Shown: one piece after another, positions 19,020-28,775 of the stretch
How positions within the stretch are numbered: the stretch's first letter is position 1
Layout of the letters: each line of letters starts with the position of its first letter
Assembly (NCBI GenBank): GCA_900466475.1
Contig: UBMI01000003.1
Location: 124,001-188,000 of the forward strand
Source: Hyphomicrobiales bacterium
Lineage (GTDB): Bacteria > Pseudomonadota > Alphaproteobacteria > Rhizobiales > Rhizobiaceae
Direction: 5' to 3'
Length of the DNA: 64,000 nucleotides
Notes under the pieces: generated by a model
Seen by the model: the letters and a program-made list of their open reading frames with translations, nothing else
What the model was told of the DNA's origin: nothing
The model's database searches: none
Translations under genes and position numbers: made by a program

Positions 19020-19910
19020 TCACCTACCCGGCCGCACGAGAGACCGCGCAATATCGATGATGTCGTCTCGTGCCGCCGTCGGATCCTCCCGGTTCCAGGC
19101 GACACCGAGCCCGATCTTGAAGTCGACACCCCTCACCTTCTTCAGCTCAAAGCCGCGGTTCGGCAGATCCTGCGTCCATTCCGGCACGAAGCCGATCCCA
19201 AGACCGGCTGAAACCAGCGACACCAGCGAGAAGATGTCGTCGCAGGTGTAGGTAACATTGTCGGTCAAATCGTGCTCCTCGAACTTTTCTGCGAAATACC
19301 GTTCGCTGTAGGAGAGGTTCTGGCGGGAAAAGGAGATGATCTTCTCCGAGCGCAGATCCTCGAGATCGATCTCGCTCTTTAAGGACAGCGGGCTCTCCTT
19401 GGCCACTGCCAGCAGATAGCGCTCATGGGCAATCGAGAAGAAGCGAAGCGAGCCGATATTCTCCACCGGCCGGATGAAGCCGAGATTGATACGACCTGCC
19501 TCGATATGGCGGATGATGTCATCGGTAGTGCCGCTTTCGATATGCATGCGGATATCGGGATACTTCCTGCCGATGCGCGACAGGAAGGAGGGCAGCACGC
19601 CGATCGTGGCCGGATAGACCGTGCCGATCGCAATCTTGCGGGTCGTCTTGCCGGCGATTGAGCGGACGATCTCCTTCGACAGTTCCAGCTCGCTGATCAT
19701 CCTGACCGAGCGCTCGTAGAAGGAGGCCCCTGCCCGCGTCAGTTCCACCCGCCTGGTCGTTCGCAGCAACAGCTGCACGCCGAGTTCCTTCTCGAGCGCC
19801 AGGATCGCATCCGACAGGCCGGACTGGGTGATGTTCACCTTGACTGCCGCACGACCGAAATGCAGCTCCTCGGCCACCGCGACGAAGTAGGATAGTTGGC
19901 GTAGTTCCAT
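19020..19910 (-). CDS. LysR-family transcriptional regulator
   Basis: The start is taken at 19910 (MELRQLSYFVAVAEELHFGRAA), the canonical LysR N-terminus; an upstream TTG/GTG at 19931 is less likely. The winged HTH lies at residues 1-60 and the periplasmic-binding-like effector domain from about 90 on. CbbR/BenM-like length (296 residues). The XRE gene diverges 120 bp away. The effector is unknown. Confidence 0.85.
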   Translation of the reverse strand: MELRQLSYFVAVAEELHFGRAAVKVNITQSGLSDAILALEKELGVQLLLRTTRRVELTRAGASFYERSVRMISELELSKEIVRSIAGKTTRKIAIGTVYPATIGVLPSFLSRIGRKYPDIRMHIESGTTDDIIRHIEAGRINLGFIRPVENIGSLRFFSIAHERYLLAVAKESPLSLKSEIDLEDLRSEKIISFSRQNLSYSERYFAEKFEEHDLTDNVTYTCDDIFSLVSLVSAGLGIGFVPEWTQDLPNRGFELKKVRGVDFKIGLGVAWNREDPTAARDDIIDIARSLVRPGR

Positions 19911-20030
19911 CGAATTCACCCACCCTGCCAAAGCAGATCGTGTTCATAACGGCGCGACAACGCAGCCGATGTGATAATATGTCGGTTATATCCCATGGAT
20001 TAATGCAATGCAAGATGGTGGCCATGCGTC

Positions 20031-20294
20031 ATGGACACTCGAGCGCGCATAGCCTGGAATCTGCGAAATCTCCGCTCATTGCGGAAGATTACGCAGGAGA
20101 ATCTTGCCGTTGACGCTCAGGTAGACAGGACTGTTATTAGCGACTTGGAGAGAGGGAAGCACAACGCTTCAGTTGATCTGCTGGACCGACTGGCCGTTGC
20201 GTTATCTGCGGACATCTCGGTCTTCTTTTCCGAGCCCGAGACAGAGGCGAAACCGAAGCCGATGAGAGCGGGAAGAAAGCCCAAACAGAACTGA
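20031..20294 (+). CDS. XRE-family HTH regulator
   Basis: 87 residues. The XRE fold is clear: NLRNLRSLRKITQENLAVDA, VDRTVISDLERGKHNASVDLLDRLA. The basic tail (EAKPKPMRAGRKPKQN) could contact DNA or be a degradation tag. It is divergently transcribed from the LysR gene. The ATG at 20031 has no strong SD. Confidence 0.75.
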   Translation: MDTRARIAWNLRNLRSLRKITQENLAVDAQVDRTVISDLERGKHNASVDLLDRLAVALSADISVFFSEPETEAKPKPMRAGRKPKQN

Positions 20295-20393
20295 AGTATG
20301 AAGTTCTTAAGTGTCGCCGCCTTGAGCGGACATGAACCGGCGTGCCCCTCTTCGGCCATACGATCGTCGCCCGTGCGAGGTACCAGCGGCATG

Positions 20394-20632
20394 TCACGCT
20401 AGAACATGATCGCGGCTCACCGCCGTGATACCGATCGTCCCACCGTTGGCAGCTGTCGGTGGCTTACCGTCGATCGGTTCGTGATCATCAGTCGACCGCC
20501 CTCGTGGAGGTAGATCAGGCGGCCCCTCGCATCCATCTCGCCGGGCTTGCCTCCCAAGGCAGCGAATGTGGCATCGTAGAAGGTTCCGGCGCTCTCTAGG
20601 TCGTTGCTGCCGATCATGACATGGGTGAACAT
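20394..20632 (-). pseudogene. VOC/glyoxalase-like protein, frameshifted and shortened
   Basis: It begins MFTHVMIGSNDLESAGTFYDATFAALG, a typical VOC first half-domain, and runs to GGRLMIT. There one A appears lost near 20487 and the frame moves to PIDGKPPTAANGGTIGITA, ending RDHVLA at 20394. The second betaalphabetabetabeta module is missing, so about 80 residues remain of the usual ~125. Confidence 0.65.
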
Positions 20633-20677
20633 GCTTCTTCTCCAATGGGATGCTTCTGTAACGGCGTCCCCTGACGT

Positions 20678-21484
20678 TTAACGCTGGAACTTCCGTAAAT
20701 ATTGCGCCGGCGATGTGCCGAGTGCTTTTTTGAACATCGTAATGAACGCAGAAACAGATTCATACCCGAGGTTGCCCGAAACCTGCTGGACCGTCGCCCC
20801 GCCCGTAAGGCTTCGGATTGCAATGATCAATTGCAACTGCTGCCGCCAACGGCCGAAGGTCAAGCCGGTTTCTTGCTGAACGAGACGCGCAAGGGAGTTC
20901 TCGCTCATTGCCACCCGCTGTGCCCATTGTGCCATAGTACTGCGGTCGGATGGATCCTCCACCATCGCCGACGCGATACGATTTAATCTCCCCTCGGTTG
21001 TTAGCGGTAAATGCAGATCCTCCACCGGCATCTGTGACAAAGCCGACAGAAGCAGTTTCGTCATCGTCTCCGTATAAGCACCTGCGACCGTAGATTGGTC
21101 AGCCATCTCAATGATGAGCTCTCTGACAAGCGGGGAAAGCGAAAGCGTGCAGCATCGATCCGGCAGATCGGCGGCGCCCGGCTCGATAAAGAGAAAGAAC
21201 AAACGCGCATTAGCGGTCGCCACGTTGCTGTGCAGCATGCCGCCGGGAACCCATACGCCGCACTGCGGTGGGACTATCCACACGCCGCTCGGAACACGAC
21301 ATGTCACCCCGCCCCGCGACGCCATGACGAGCTGCCCTTTTCTATGCCGGTGCTCGGGCGCTTCGCGTTCATTTTGCGAAACGTCGATCCTTACCGCATG
21401 CGCTCGTACGCTCGATTGTTCAGGATCCTCCTCAACGAAAGCGTCAGAAAGGGATAACCGCAACTGGTGGGATTTAGTCATCAT
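20678..21484 (-). CDS. AraC-family regulator with cupin sensor
   Basis: 268 residues. The N-terminal cupin has EHRHRKGQLVMASRGG and VWIVPPQCGVWVPGG. The C-terminal double HTH has SENSLARLVQQETGLTFGRWRQQLQL and SLTGGATVQQVSGNLGYESVSAFITMFKKALGTSPAQYLR, the YesN/AraC signature. It diverges from the efflux operon at 21917 and is the natural candidate regulator of that operon. Confidence 0.87.
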   Translation of the reverse strand: MMTKSHQLRLSLSDAFVEEDPEQSSVRAHAVRIDVSQNEREAPEHRHRKGQLVMASRGGVTCRVPSGVWIVPPQCGVWVPGGMLHSNVATANARLFFLFIEPGAADLPDRCCTLSLSPLVRELIIEMADQSTVAGAYTETMTKLLLSALSQMPVEDLHLPLTTEGRLNRIASAMVEDPSDRSTMAQWAQRVAMSENSLARLVQQETGLTFGRWRQQLQLIIAIRSLTGGATVQQVSGNLGYESVSAFITMFKKALGTSPAQYLRKFQR

Positions 21485-21916
21485 TTGAGGATATATCTAA
21501 ATTCCCCTCGGTGCTTTGTCGATAGAATCTTCCGGAAGAATTCGGAGAATGTCGATGGCAATTAGCGAAACTGACTCCCCTTGGTGGTCTGAAATCTTCC
21601 AGACGGAATTCCACCAGCCTCAGAAGCGCTATCGAAGCAATTGCATCTCGCCTCCACTATTTTCGCGCATCGGGCACCGTCGCGTAACCAGTGTGCGAAG
21701 GATCACTAAAGCCTTTCTTGTGAGGGCCGGCGGGTTCTTTGCCCCCCAGCCGCCTCCCGCTTCGTCGTTTCCGTGCGTCGATTCACTCGAAGCTTATATG
21801 CATGCTTGCATGGCGGCGACGTTCTTCTGCTACGTTTCGCCTGCACTCTACGGCCTCACCGACACCGCGGATGAGCAAGGCGCTTCGCGAAGGAATCACT
21901 CGTCCGGGGAGGACTC
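21485..21916. other. Divergent promoter region between AraC gene and efflux operon
   Basis: 432 bp without a supported gene. A plus-strand frame at 21516-21920 has no SD and an improbable composition (Ser/Arg/Pro rich). The region should carry both promoters and AraC operators, but no repeat was unambiguous by eye. The SD of the FUSC gene (GGGGAGG) lies at its right end. Confidence 0.4.
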
Positions 21917-23944
21917 ATGAGCGCTCGACCGGTTGTCACCACCGGGAACGTGCTCTTTTCGTTGAAGACATTCCTGGCGGCCATGCTCGCCTATTTCATC
22001 GCCATCAGGTTCGACTTGCCACGACCATTTTGGGCCGTCGCCACCGTTTACATTGTTGCTCATCCGCTGTCCGGCGCGATCTCTTCGAAATCGGTTTACC
22101 GACTGCTGGGGACGCTGATCGGTGGAACCGCGACAATTATTCTGGTTCCGAACCTCGTGAACGAACCGATCCTGCTTTCAGTAGCGATCATCGCCTGGGT
22201 GTCGGGATGCACGTTCATCAGCCTCCTCGATCGCACGCCACGCAGCTATGTTTCACTCTTGGCCGGCTACACCGTGCTTCTTGCAGGGTTGCCACTGGTC
22301 ACGGCGCCGGTGAATACGTTCGACACGGTCGTCGCCCGCGTCGAGGAGATCGGCCTTGCGATCCTGTGCGCTTCGATCGTCAGCCACGTCGTTCTTCCAG
22401 TTTATGTCGGAACAACCCTGCTGGGGCGGATTGATGCCTGGATGGCAAGGGCGCAAGCGCTCCTTGCGGCAACAGCAACTGCCGAGCAGGATGAAGCCCA
22501 AAGCAGAGCGGAACGATATGCCTTGGCGGCGGACGCGGCCGACCTGCGGTCGTTCACGACCCACCTTCAATATGACGGATCGAGATATCGACATGCCGTT
22601 TCGCTGGTAAGATCGCTACAGCACCAGATGGTATCCTTCCTTCCTTTGTTGAGCGAACTGGAAGATCTTAGACGAGCACTCGCCAGGCTTAACACCTCCA
22701 GCGCGCAGCAGGTCATGTCGGCGATCGCGGCGCTCGGATCGTCTTCAACAAGCGCCTCCGGGAATTTAACGACCAAAACTGATGCGCCTGCCTCTTTCGA
22801 ATCGCCACGGTCATGGGAAAGTCTGCTTCTTGCCAATGTTGCGCGGAACCTGCGGGATGTTGTTGAGGTTTCTCGCGCGTGTCACTCCCTTCGGGAGGCA
22901 TTGAAGAAAGAAAACGCAGTAAGAGCCGCTCGCGGCATTTCGTCTCCTGATCATATTCCCGCACCGCATCGTGACATCGGCATGGCATCGCTATCGGCGC
23001 TGACGGTCGCAATCTGCCTGGCAACCTCCATGTTCTTCTGGATTGCAAGCGGCTGGACCGACGGGATGACATTTGCGCAGATCTCGGGCGTCTTGTGCTG
23101 CCTTCTTGCGACCATGGACGATCCGGTGCCAGCCATGCGCAAGTTCGTCGACGTGACGATCGGCTCCGTCATCGCGGCGTTCGTCTATGGCTTCGCGATC
23201 CTTCCGATGATCGACGGTTTTGCGCCTCTTGTCGCCGCGCTTGGCCTGTTCTTGATCCCTGCAGGGATATGCCTTGCCGTGCCTTCGCTCGCGATCGTCG
23301 GCATGGGGCTCTGCATAAATTTTCCGCTTCTTCTCACACTCCAGGCACACCAGAGCAGCGACTTCATGACGTTTGCAAACTCAGGTGCCGCGACCGTTGT
23401 TGCGATGATCTGGTCGACCGTTGTATGTGGAATCTTCCGATCTGTGACGGCTGAGACGAATGCCAAAAGGCTTTTGTCCGTGGCCCGGAGGCGTGTCCTC
23501 GGGATCGCGGCTGGCCAGCACACCGAAGCGCATGTCACGCGAAATCGCGTCATCGATGTTGCAGGCCTGTTCGGCGCCAGGATGGCGAAACTCCCTCTTC
23601 GCTCCGACGTCTCCTATGCCGACCTGATAAGGGACTTGCGGGCAGGGCTTCACCTGATAGCTTTGCAGGAGCGCAGGGATGAAGCGTCAAGACCTATTGG
23701 CGTCATGGCTGAAGCAATCTTCTGCGGGTTTCAGGTCTTGTATCGGCTTGCGCCCCCGAAGCGTGACGGCGCCGTGGCACATGTGATCGGACTGCTGGAC
23801 GACCTCATCCTTTCCGCTGCTGACCTGGCGGCAACAGATGCCGACACCGAACTGCTGGTGCACGCGGCCGCCCTTCGTGTGTGCCTCGCCCCTCAGGCGG
23901 ATCCCCCGGTTTTGACAACGCCCTCAGAGAGGAATGCCGCATGA
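21917..23944 (+). CDS. FUSC family inner-membrane transporter (AaeB-like)
   Basis: 675 residues. Two blocks of membrane helices (about residues 10-180 and 355-500), each followed by a cytoplasmic helical domain, give the FUSC/AaeB architecture. AaeB-type proteins export aromatic carboxylic acids and work with a DUF1656 protein and an HlyD-type periplasmic adaptor, exactly the next two genes here. Stop and next start overlap as ATGA. The substrate is not determined. Confidence 0.87.
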   Translation: MSARPVVTTGNVLFSLKTFLAAMLAYFIAIRFDLPRPFWAVATVYIVAHPLSGAISSKSVYRLLGTLIGGTATIILVPNLVNEPILLSVAIIAWVSGCTFISLLDRTPRSYVSLLAGYTVLLAGLPLVTAPVNTFDTVVARVEEIGLAILCASIVSHVVLPVYVGTTLLGRIDAWMARAQALLAATATAEQDEAQSRAERYALAADAADLRSFTTHLQYDGSRYRHAVSLVRSLQHQMVSFLPLLSELEDLRRALARLNTSSAQQVMSAIAALGSSSTSASGNLTTKTDAPASFESPRSWESLLLANVARNLRDVVEVSRACHSLREALKKENAVRAARGISSPDHIPAPHRDIGMASLSALTVAICLATSMFFWIASGWTDGMTFAQISGVLCCLLATMDDPVPAMRKFVDVTIGSVIAAFVYGFAILPMIDGFAPLVAALGLFLIPAGICLAVPSLAIVGMGLCINFPLLLTLQAHQSSDFMTFANSGAATVVAMIWSTVVCGIFRSVTAETNAKRLLSVARRRVLGIAAGQHTEAHVTRNRVIDVAGLFGARMAKLPLRSDVSYADLIRDLRAGLHLIALQERRDEASRPIGVMAEAIFCGFQVLYRLAPPKRDGAVAHVIGLLDDLILSAADLAATDADTELLVHAAALRVCLAPQADPPVLTTPSERNAA

Positions 23945-24150
23945 CAGGACAATTCGACCTCTATGGGGTTTTCCTGCCATCGTTTTCGGCAATCGCACTG
24001 TGCGCGTACGGTCTCTTCCGCATCCTCACATCGGTTTTCGCAAAGCTCGGGCTTTATCAGGCAGTGTGGCATCGCTCCCTGTTCAATCTCGCACTCTACA
24101 TCACCCTCCTTGGCGGACTTACCACCATTCTTAACTGGTTGCGGACATGA
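23941..24150 (+). CDS. DUF1656 small membrane protein (AaeX-like)
   Basis: 69 residues starting at 23941 (MTGQFDLYGVFLPSF), two transmembrane segments, family DUF1656. It overlaps the genes on both sides by 4 bp, indicating tight translational coupling. In related systems this small protein always accompanies FUSC and HlyD components; its mechanism is unknown. Confidence 0.87.
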   Translation: MTGQFDLYGVFLPSFSAIALCAYGLFRILTSVFAKLGLYQAVWHRSLFNLALYITLLGGLTTILNWLRT

Positions 24151-25025
24151 AGAACCTTACGATCACCTTGGGCAAGACCCTTTTGACCTTATCCATGACG
24201 GGCTGTGCGGCGGTTTTAAGCTGGCACTTGTGGGCTTTCTATATGGAGGCGCCGTGGACACGGGATGCTCATGTGCGCGCAGATATTGTCCGACTGGCAC
24301 CGGATATTTCCGGCCCCGTCACAGAGATCATGGTTACGGACAATGCCAAGGTGGAGAAGGGAATGCCGCTGTTTCGGATCGAAAAAGACCGCTTTGAACT
24401 TGCGTTGCGCGAGGCCGAGGCTCAGGCGCAAAGTACGAAGGCTGCGGCGGAGCTAACCAGGATCGACTTCGAACGATATCAGTTGCTCGCCTCCAGAGAA
24501 GCGGCAAGCTTAAAAGAGCGGCAACATGCAGAAAGCCAGATGCACCAGGCAGACGCCGCGCATCAATCGGCGCTCGTCGCTCTTGATCTGGCGAAGCTGA
24601 ACCTTGACCGGACAATCGTGAGGGCCCCCACCTCGGGTAAAATTACGAACTTCGCTCTACGTGCCGGCAACTATGTTTCCGCCGGAAATGCAGTTGGAGT
24701 GCTGGTAGAACGGAACGCGATCTACGTCGCCGCGTATTTTGAGGAAACAAAACTGCCACGGATCCACGTCGGCGATCGCGTGAAGATCAACCTCATGGGA
24801 GAGCCGCAATCAATTACCGGACGCGTCGCCGGTATCGCCGCCGGAATTGAAGACCGGGAGCGAAGCGATTCTGCGGGCTCGCTTGCAAGCGTGGCTCCGA
24901 CATTCTCCTGGGTCCGTCTGGCCCAGAGAATTCCAGTGCGGATCGAGATCGATGATGTCTCGAAGTCTGCCACGCTTATTGCGGGGAGGACGGCGACCGT
25001 TTCTGTTGAACCGAAGGGCAACTAA
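24147..25025 (+). CDS. HlyD-family periplasmic adaptor (AaeA/EmrA-like)
   Basis: 292 residues. An N-terminal membrane anchor (LLTLSMTGCAAVLSWHLWAF) is followed by a biotinyl-lipoyl half (VRLAPDISGPVTEIMV), a coiled-coil hairpin of about residues 85-150 (Ala/Glu/Gln rich), the second lipoyl half (TIVRAPTSGKI) and a beta-barrel. It is the last gene of the three-gene operon. No outer-membrane TolC is encoded nearby. Confidence 0.88.
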   Translation: MKNLTITLGKTLLTLSMTGCAAVLSWHLWAFYMEAPWTRDAHVRADIVRLAPDISGPVTEIMVTDNAKVEKGMPLFRIEKDRFELALREAEAQAQSTKAAAELTRIDFERYQLLASREAASLKERQHAESQMHQADAAHQSALVALDLAKLNLDRTIVRAPTSGKITNFALRAGNYVSAGNAVGVLVERNAIYVAAYFEETKLPRIHVGDRVKINLMGEPQSITGRVAGIAAGIEDRERSDSAGSLASVAPTFSWVRLAQRIPVRIEIDDVSKSATLIAGRTATVSVEPKGN

Positions 25026-25302
25026 GGTGACCCTCATCTTATGCTTTGGAACAGGTAGATCAGGATGATCGCGTCGCCTTCATCACTTTCTATCCTGCTA
25101 ACGCTGGATTTGAGGGTCCCGTAGCGATGGTGCGTAAACCATGCCGGACTGAGGCACCTGCAACTATGGCTTCTATGACTGTTAGCCCTCAAAGCGAGGC
25201 CTTTAACCTTTCGCCTAGAACAGATACGAACCGACGTTCCACCAATACATAACTTACCGTCTCAAAACGCTTTTGCTGCGAGCGCACCGGAGCACGATTT
25301 TT

Positions 25303-26208
25303 TTAAAAGCCCGTGCCAAGGCGAAACCTGAATGCATCTACAAATGTCGAGAATGCCGGGGAGTGATTTCGTTTGTTGGGGTAATAGAGATGGTAGCCTT
25401 GGAAGGTCGGGCACCAGTCCTTGATGACCTCTCGCAAACGGCCCTCGTCGACATATCCGCGAATGAGATCGGTCGGTGCGTAAGCAATACCCATTCCGTC
25501 AAGAGCGGCATCGATTGCTGAGCCAATATTGCTATAAACCAGCTGGCCATCGACACGGACGCTGAACTCACGCCCGTCCTGCTGGAATTCCCAGGCGTAG
25601 AGGCCACCCGATGTAGGAAGCCGCAGGTTGACGCAATTGTGGGCCGTGAGATCCTGAGGGCTCTCCGGCACCGAATATCGATCGAAATATTCTGGCGACC
25701 CAACCACGGAATAGCTGACATCAGGACCAATACGGACCGCGACCATGTCTCGGGCGATCGCCTCGCCCAGCCGTACCCCGGCGTCGAACTGGCGCTCAAC
25801 GATATTGGTGAACCCGTTGTCGACGATGAGTTCAACCTGAATGTCCGCGTATTCGCGCAGGAACGTCTTCAGCTTTTTTCGAAACACCAAATCGATGGCA
25901 TCATCGGGACAGACGATCCGGACATGGCCAGAAGGCTTGTCACTGAGCGCCTTCAGCGCTGCAACCTCGGCATTGATCCCCTCGAAATGATGCTCGATAC
26001 TCTGCACCAGCCTCTGCCCCATGGCGGTCGGTGCGACATCGCGGGTCGTGCGCGCCAGCAGACGCACACCGAGCCTCTCCTCCAGCGCTCGGATGGTGTG
26101 ACTAAGCGCAGATCGCGTCACCCCAAGCTTGACTGCCGCGCGCGTAAAGCTGCGTTCTCTCGCCACCTCAAGAAAGGCCCGCATCTCGGAAAATTCATCT
26201 CGACGCAT
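25303..26208 (-). CDS. LysR-family regulator
   Basis: 301 residues. The HTH is at MRAFLEVARERSFTRAAVKLGVTRSALSHTIRALEERLG, with a substrate-binding domain typical of the group that controls oxidoreductases (DNGFTNIVERQFDAGVRLGE). It lies divergent from the MFS/SDR operon with 94 bp between starts, so it probably regulates that operon. The repeated hexamer TCTAGT (26247-26252 and 26274-26279) in the gap may mark its site. Confidence 0.86.
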   Translation of the reverse strand: MRRDEFSEMRAFLEVARERSFTRAAVKLGVTRSALSHTIRALEERLGVRLLARTTRDVAPTAMGQRLVQSIEHHFEGINAEVAALKALSDKPSGHVRIVCPDDAIDLVFRKKLKTFLREYADIQVELIVDNGFTNIVERQFDAGVRLGEAIARDMVAVRIGPDVSYSVVGSPEYFDRYSVPESPQDLTAHNCVNLRLPTSGGLYAWEFQQDGREFSVRVDGQLVYSNIGSAIDAALDGMGIAYAPTDLIRGYVDEGRLREVIKDWCPTFQGYHLYYPNKRNHSPAFSTFVDAFRFRLGTGF

Positions 26209-26302
26209 TGTTGAATCTCTCTCATCACGACATGCAGTTTATGCCGTCTAGTGACACGACTTCAACACCGTTATCTAGTCTCGCAACGAGAGCGAGTACG
26301 AT

Positions 26303-27487
26303 ATGACCGAACTGACCGTAGAAGATGGATTTAAGGGCCTGCACCAGAGGACGCCCTGGAGCGCCGTCACCTGCCTGTCGCTCCTGACATTCCTTCTGGT
26401 GAGCCTGGAATTCATGCCTGTCAGCCTTCTGACGCCGATTGCGCAGGACTTGTCGATCACGGAAGGTCAGGCAGGACTGGCAATCGCGGTCTCGGGCTTC
26501 TTTGCAGTCGTGACCAGCCTGTTCGGAAACAGGGTTCTGGGCCAACTGGACCGGAAAACGGTCGTCCTTTTCTACACGTCCATCCTGACGCTCTCCAGCC
26601 TCACGGTCGCCCTTGCCCCAAGCTACCTCACCTTCCTGGCAGGGAGAGCCATGGTGGGGATGGCGATCGGCGGCTTCTGGTCACTGTCGACCGCCATTCT
26701 TGCGCGTCTCGCATCCGGGCCCGATCTTCCCAGGGCGATTGCGCTGCTTCAGGGCGGAACGGCAATGGCAATCGTTGCCGCCGCACCGTTGGGCAGTTTT
26801 CTCGGCAGCCTCATTGGGTGGCGCAATACGTTTCTCGTCACTGTCCCTATCGGCCTCGCGGCGCTGGTATGGCAAAAGGCTGCCCTGCCGAACATGCCAT
26901 CTGCCAAAGCTGCATCCGTTGGGACAATGTTCGGATTGCTCCGCAACCGCACCTTCGCGATCGGCATGGCGGCGACTGCGCTGACGTTCATCGGCATGAA
27001 TTCGCTCTCGATCTACCTGAGGCCGTTCCTCGATCATGTGACCCGGCTCGATATCAACACACTGTCCATGGTTCTGCTCGGCCTGGGTGCGGGCGGACTG
27101 GCCGGACTGTTCGCGATCGGGTTTGTGCTCCGTCGACATCTCGGTGTCGCTCTTGTCGGCATGCCCGTCGTCCTTGCCGTCATCGCCCTCCTCCTGATTG
27201 CAGCCGGACCATTCCAGTGGCTGACGGCAGCCCTGCTTGTTCTCTGGGGTATCGTGTCAACACCGGTGCCTGGCGCCTGGAACACCTGGATGGCACGTAT
27301 CATCCCGGACGATCTCGAAGCCGGCGGCGGCCTGCAGGTCGCCCTGATCCAGCTCGCCATAGCAGGCGGCGCGTCCGCAGGCGGCGTCCTGTTCGATACC
27401 GCCGGATGGTGGAGCGCCTTTGTCCTCTCCGCAATCCTGCTCGTCGGGTCGGCGGTTCTGGCCGCCCTCGCCCGGCCTCGCAACTGA
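26303..27487 (+). CDS. MFS transporter (DHA1 family, sugar/drug efflux type)
   Basis: 394 residues, 12 predicted membrane helices. It has motif A-like [14 protein letters not shown] between helices 2 and 3 and the [18 protein letters not shown] segment seen in the YdhP/NepI/AraJ group of exporters. It is followed 29 bp later by an SDR gene. The transported compound is unknown, and the LysR next door suggests inducible export of a small organic compound. Confidence 0.86.
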   Translation: MTELTVEDGFKGLHQRTPWSAVTCLSLLTFLLVSLEFMPVSLLTPIAQDLSITEGQAGLAIAVSGFFAVVTSLFGNRVLGQLDRKTVVLFYTSILTLSSLTVALAPSYLTFLAGRAMVGMAIGGFWSLSTAILARLASGPDLPRAIALLQGGTAMAIVAAAPLGSFLGSLIGWRNTFLVTVPIGLAALVWQKAALPNMPSAKAASVGTMFGLLRNRTFAIGMAATALTFIGMNSLSIYLRPFLDHVTRLDINTLSMVLLGLGAGGLAGLFAIGFVLRRHLGVALVGMPVVLAVIALLLIAAGPFQWLTAALLVLWGIVSTPVPGAWNTWMARIIPDDLEAGGGLQVALIQLAIAGGASAGGVLFDTAGWWSAFVLSAILLVGSAVLAALARPRN

Positions 27488-27516
27488 CTTCTCACACTCG
27501 AAGACTGGAGACCGTT

Positions 27517-28263
27517 ATGTCACATGGAATCGAAGACAAGGTCGTCGTCATCACCGGGGCCAGCAGCGGCCTCGGCGAGGCAACCGCACGCCATCTCGCC
27601 GAGCGCGGCGCGACCGTGGTTATCGGAGCGCGGCGGGTCGACCGTATCAAGGCTTTGGCTGCAGAGCTTATTGCGACGGGCTCCGAGGTCGTCGCGGTAG
27701 AGACCGACGTGACCGACCGGGATCAGGTTAAGACACTCGTCGATACCGCTGTCGAACGGTTCGGACGGATTGACGTCCTGCTCAACAACGCCGGCATCAT
27801 GCCGCTTGCGCCGCTTGAGCGTTTGAAAATCGACGAATGGGACCGCATGATCGACGTCAACATCAAGGGCGTGCTCTATGGTATCGCTGCGGCCCTCCCT
27901 CACATGAAGGGCCGGAAGTCAGGACACATCATCAATGTCTCCTCTGTTTACGGCCATGTCGTCGATCCGGGTGCGACGGTCTATTGCGCCACAAAACATG
28001 CCGTCCGCGCCTTATCCGAGGGCCTGCGCAAGGAGGTGAAGCCCTACAACGTCCGGACGACGATCATCTCACCCGGCGCGGTCAGCACCGAACTCCTCGA
28101 TCATATCAGCGAAAAGGATATCCAGACGGGCACCAGAGATTTCGTCAGCAAGATCGCCATCGGACCAGGTACATTCGCCCGGAGCGTCGCGTTCGCCATC
28201 AGCGAGCCTGATGACGTCGATATCAATGAAATCCTCTTCCGGCCCACAGCGCAGCCGGTCTGA
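27517..28263 (+). CDS. SDR-family oxidoreductase
   Basis: 248 residues. The nucleotide motif TGASSGLG is at 13-20, NNAG at 90-93, catalytic Ser142/143, Tyr156 and Lys160 (VYCATK). It is a classical short-chain dehydrogenase; preference for NADP(H) is suggested by the Arg pair following beta2 (GARR). It is cotranscribed with the MFS gene and the periplasmic proteins. It probably reduces or oxidises a carbonyl compound that induces the operon. Confidence 0.88.
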   Translation: MSHGIEDKVVVITGASSGLGEATARHLAERGATVVIGARRVDRIKALAAELIATGSEVVAVETDVTDRDQVKTLVDTAVERFGRIDVLLNNAGIMPLAPLERLKIDEWDRMIDVNIKGVLYGIAAALPHMKGRKSGHIINVSSVYGHVVDPGATVYCATKHAVRALSEGLRKEVKPYNVRTTIISPGAVSTELLDHISEKDIQTGTRDFVSKIAIGPGTFARSVAFAISEPDDVDINEILFRPTAQPV

Positions 28264-28273
28264 CGGAACTGCC

Positions 28274-28735
28274 ATGTCTCGTCCGATCAGCCGACGACAA
28301 GTCCTGGGCACCGCGCTGGCTGCCGCGGCAATTCCACGTGTCGCCATTGCACAGCAAGGACGCGACCCAAACAACCGGGAGCCGAGCGACGTACGCATCA
28401 GATTGACGTTCAATGGCTTGGTGCTGACAGCGACGCTTTACGACACCCCCTCAGCGCGCGACCTTGCGTCGATGCTTCCGCTTGACCTCAAGATCGAGGA
28501 CTTCGGAGGCAACGAGAAGATCGTTCGCCTACCTCGCAAACTTACCGAGGAAGCGAGCGGCCCCTTCACCAACGAGAGGCCCGGCGACCTCTGCTACTTC
28601 AAGCCCTGGGGCAACCTGGCTCTTTTCTATGCGGACTATCGCTGGGACGGGCTGATCCGTCTCGGCCGGTTTGACAACAGTTTCGACGCGCTGCTGGTAC
28701 GCGGCGAGTATCCCGTTCGTATCGAACGGATTTGA
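28274..28735 (+). CDS. Tat-exported cyclophilin-like fold protein
   Basis: Start at 28274 (MSRPISRRQVLGTALAAAAI), a clear twin-arginine signal ending near AIAQQ. The mature part (about 125 residues) resembles the cyclophilin-like beta-barrel proteins of the DUF4362/TM1367 type: IRLTFNGLVLTATLYDTPSARDLASMLPL then GDLCYFKPWGNLALFY. There is no peptidyl-prolyl catalytic signature. It is third in the LysR-linked operon, 10 bp after the SDR stop. Confidence 0.75.
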   Translation: MSRPISRRQVLGTALAAAAIPRVAIAQQGRDPNNREPSDVRIRLTFNGLVLTATLYDTPSARDLASMLPLDLKIEDFGGNEKIVRLPRKLTEEASGPFTNERPGDLCYFKPWGNLALFYADYRWDGLIRLGRFDNSFDALLVRGEYPVRIERI

Positions 28736-28775
28736 CAGATCCTCTACCTCCGGCCACCCAACAAGGAATATTTCG

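Noticed and set aside
26247..26279. TCTAGT pair as a firm LysR operator
   Set aside because: Only two hexamers 27 bp apart in AT-rich sequence; too short to claim without comparison, so mentioned only in the LysR entry.
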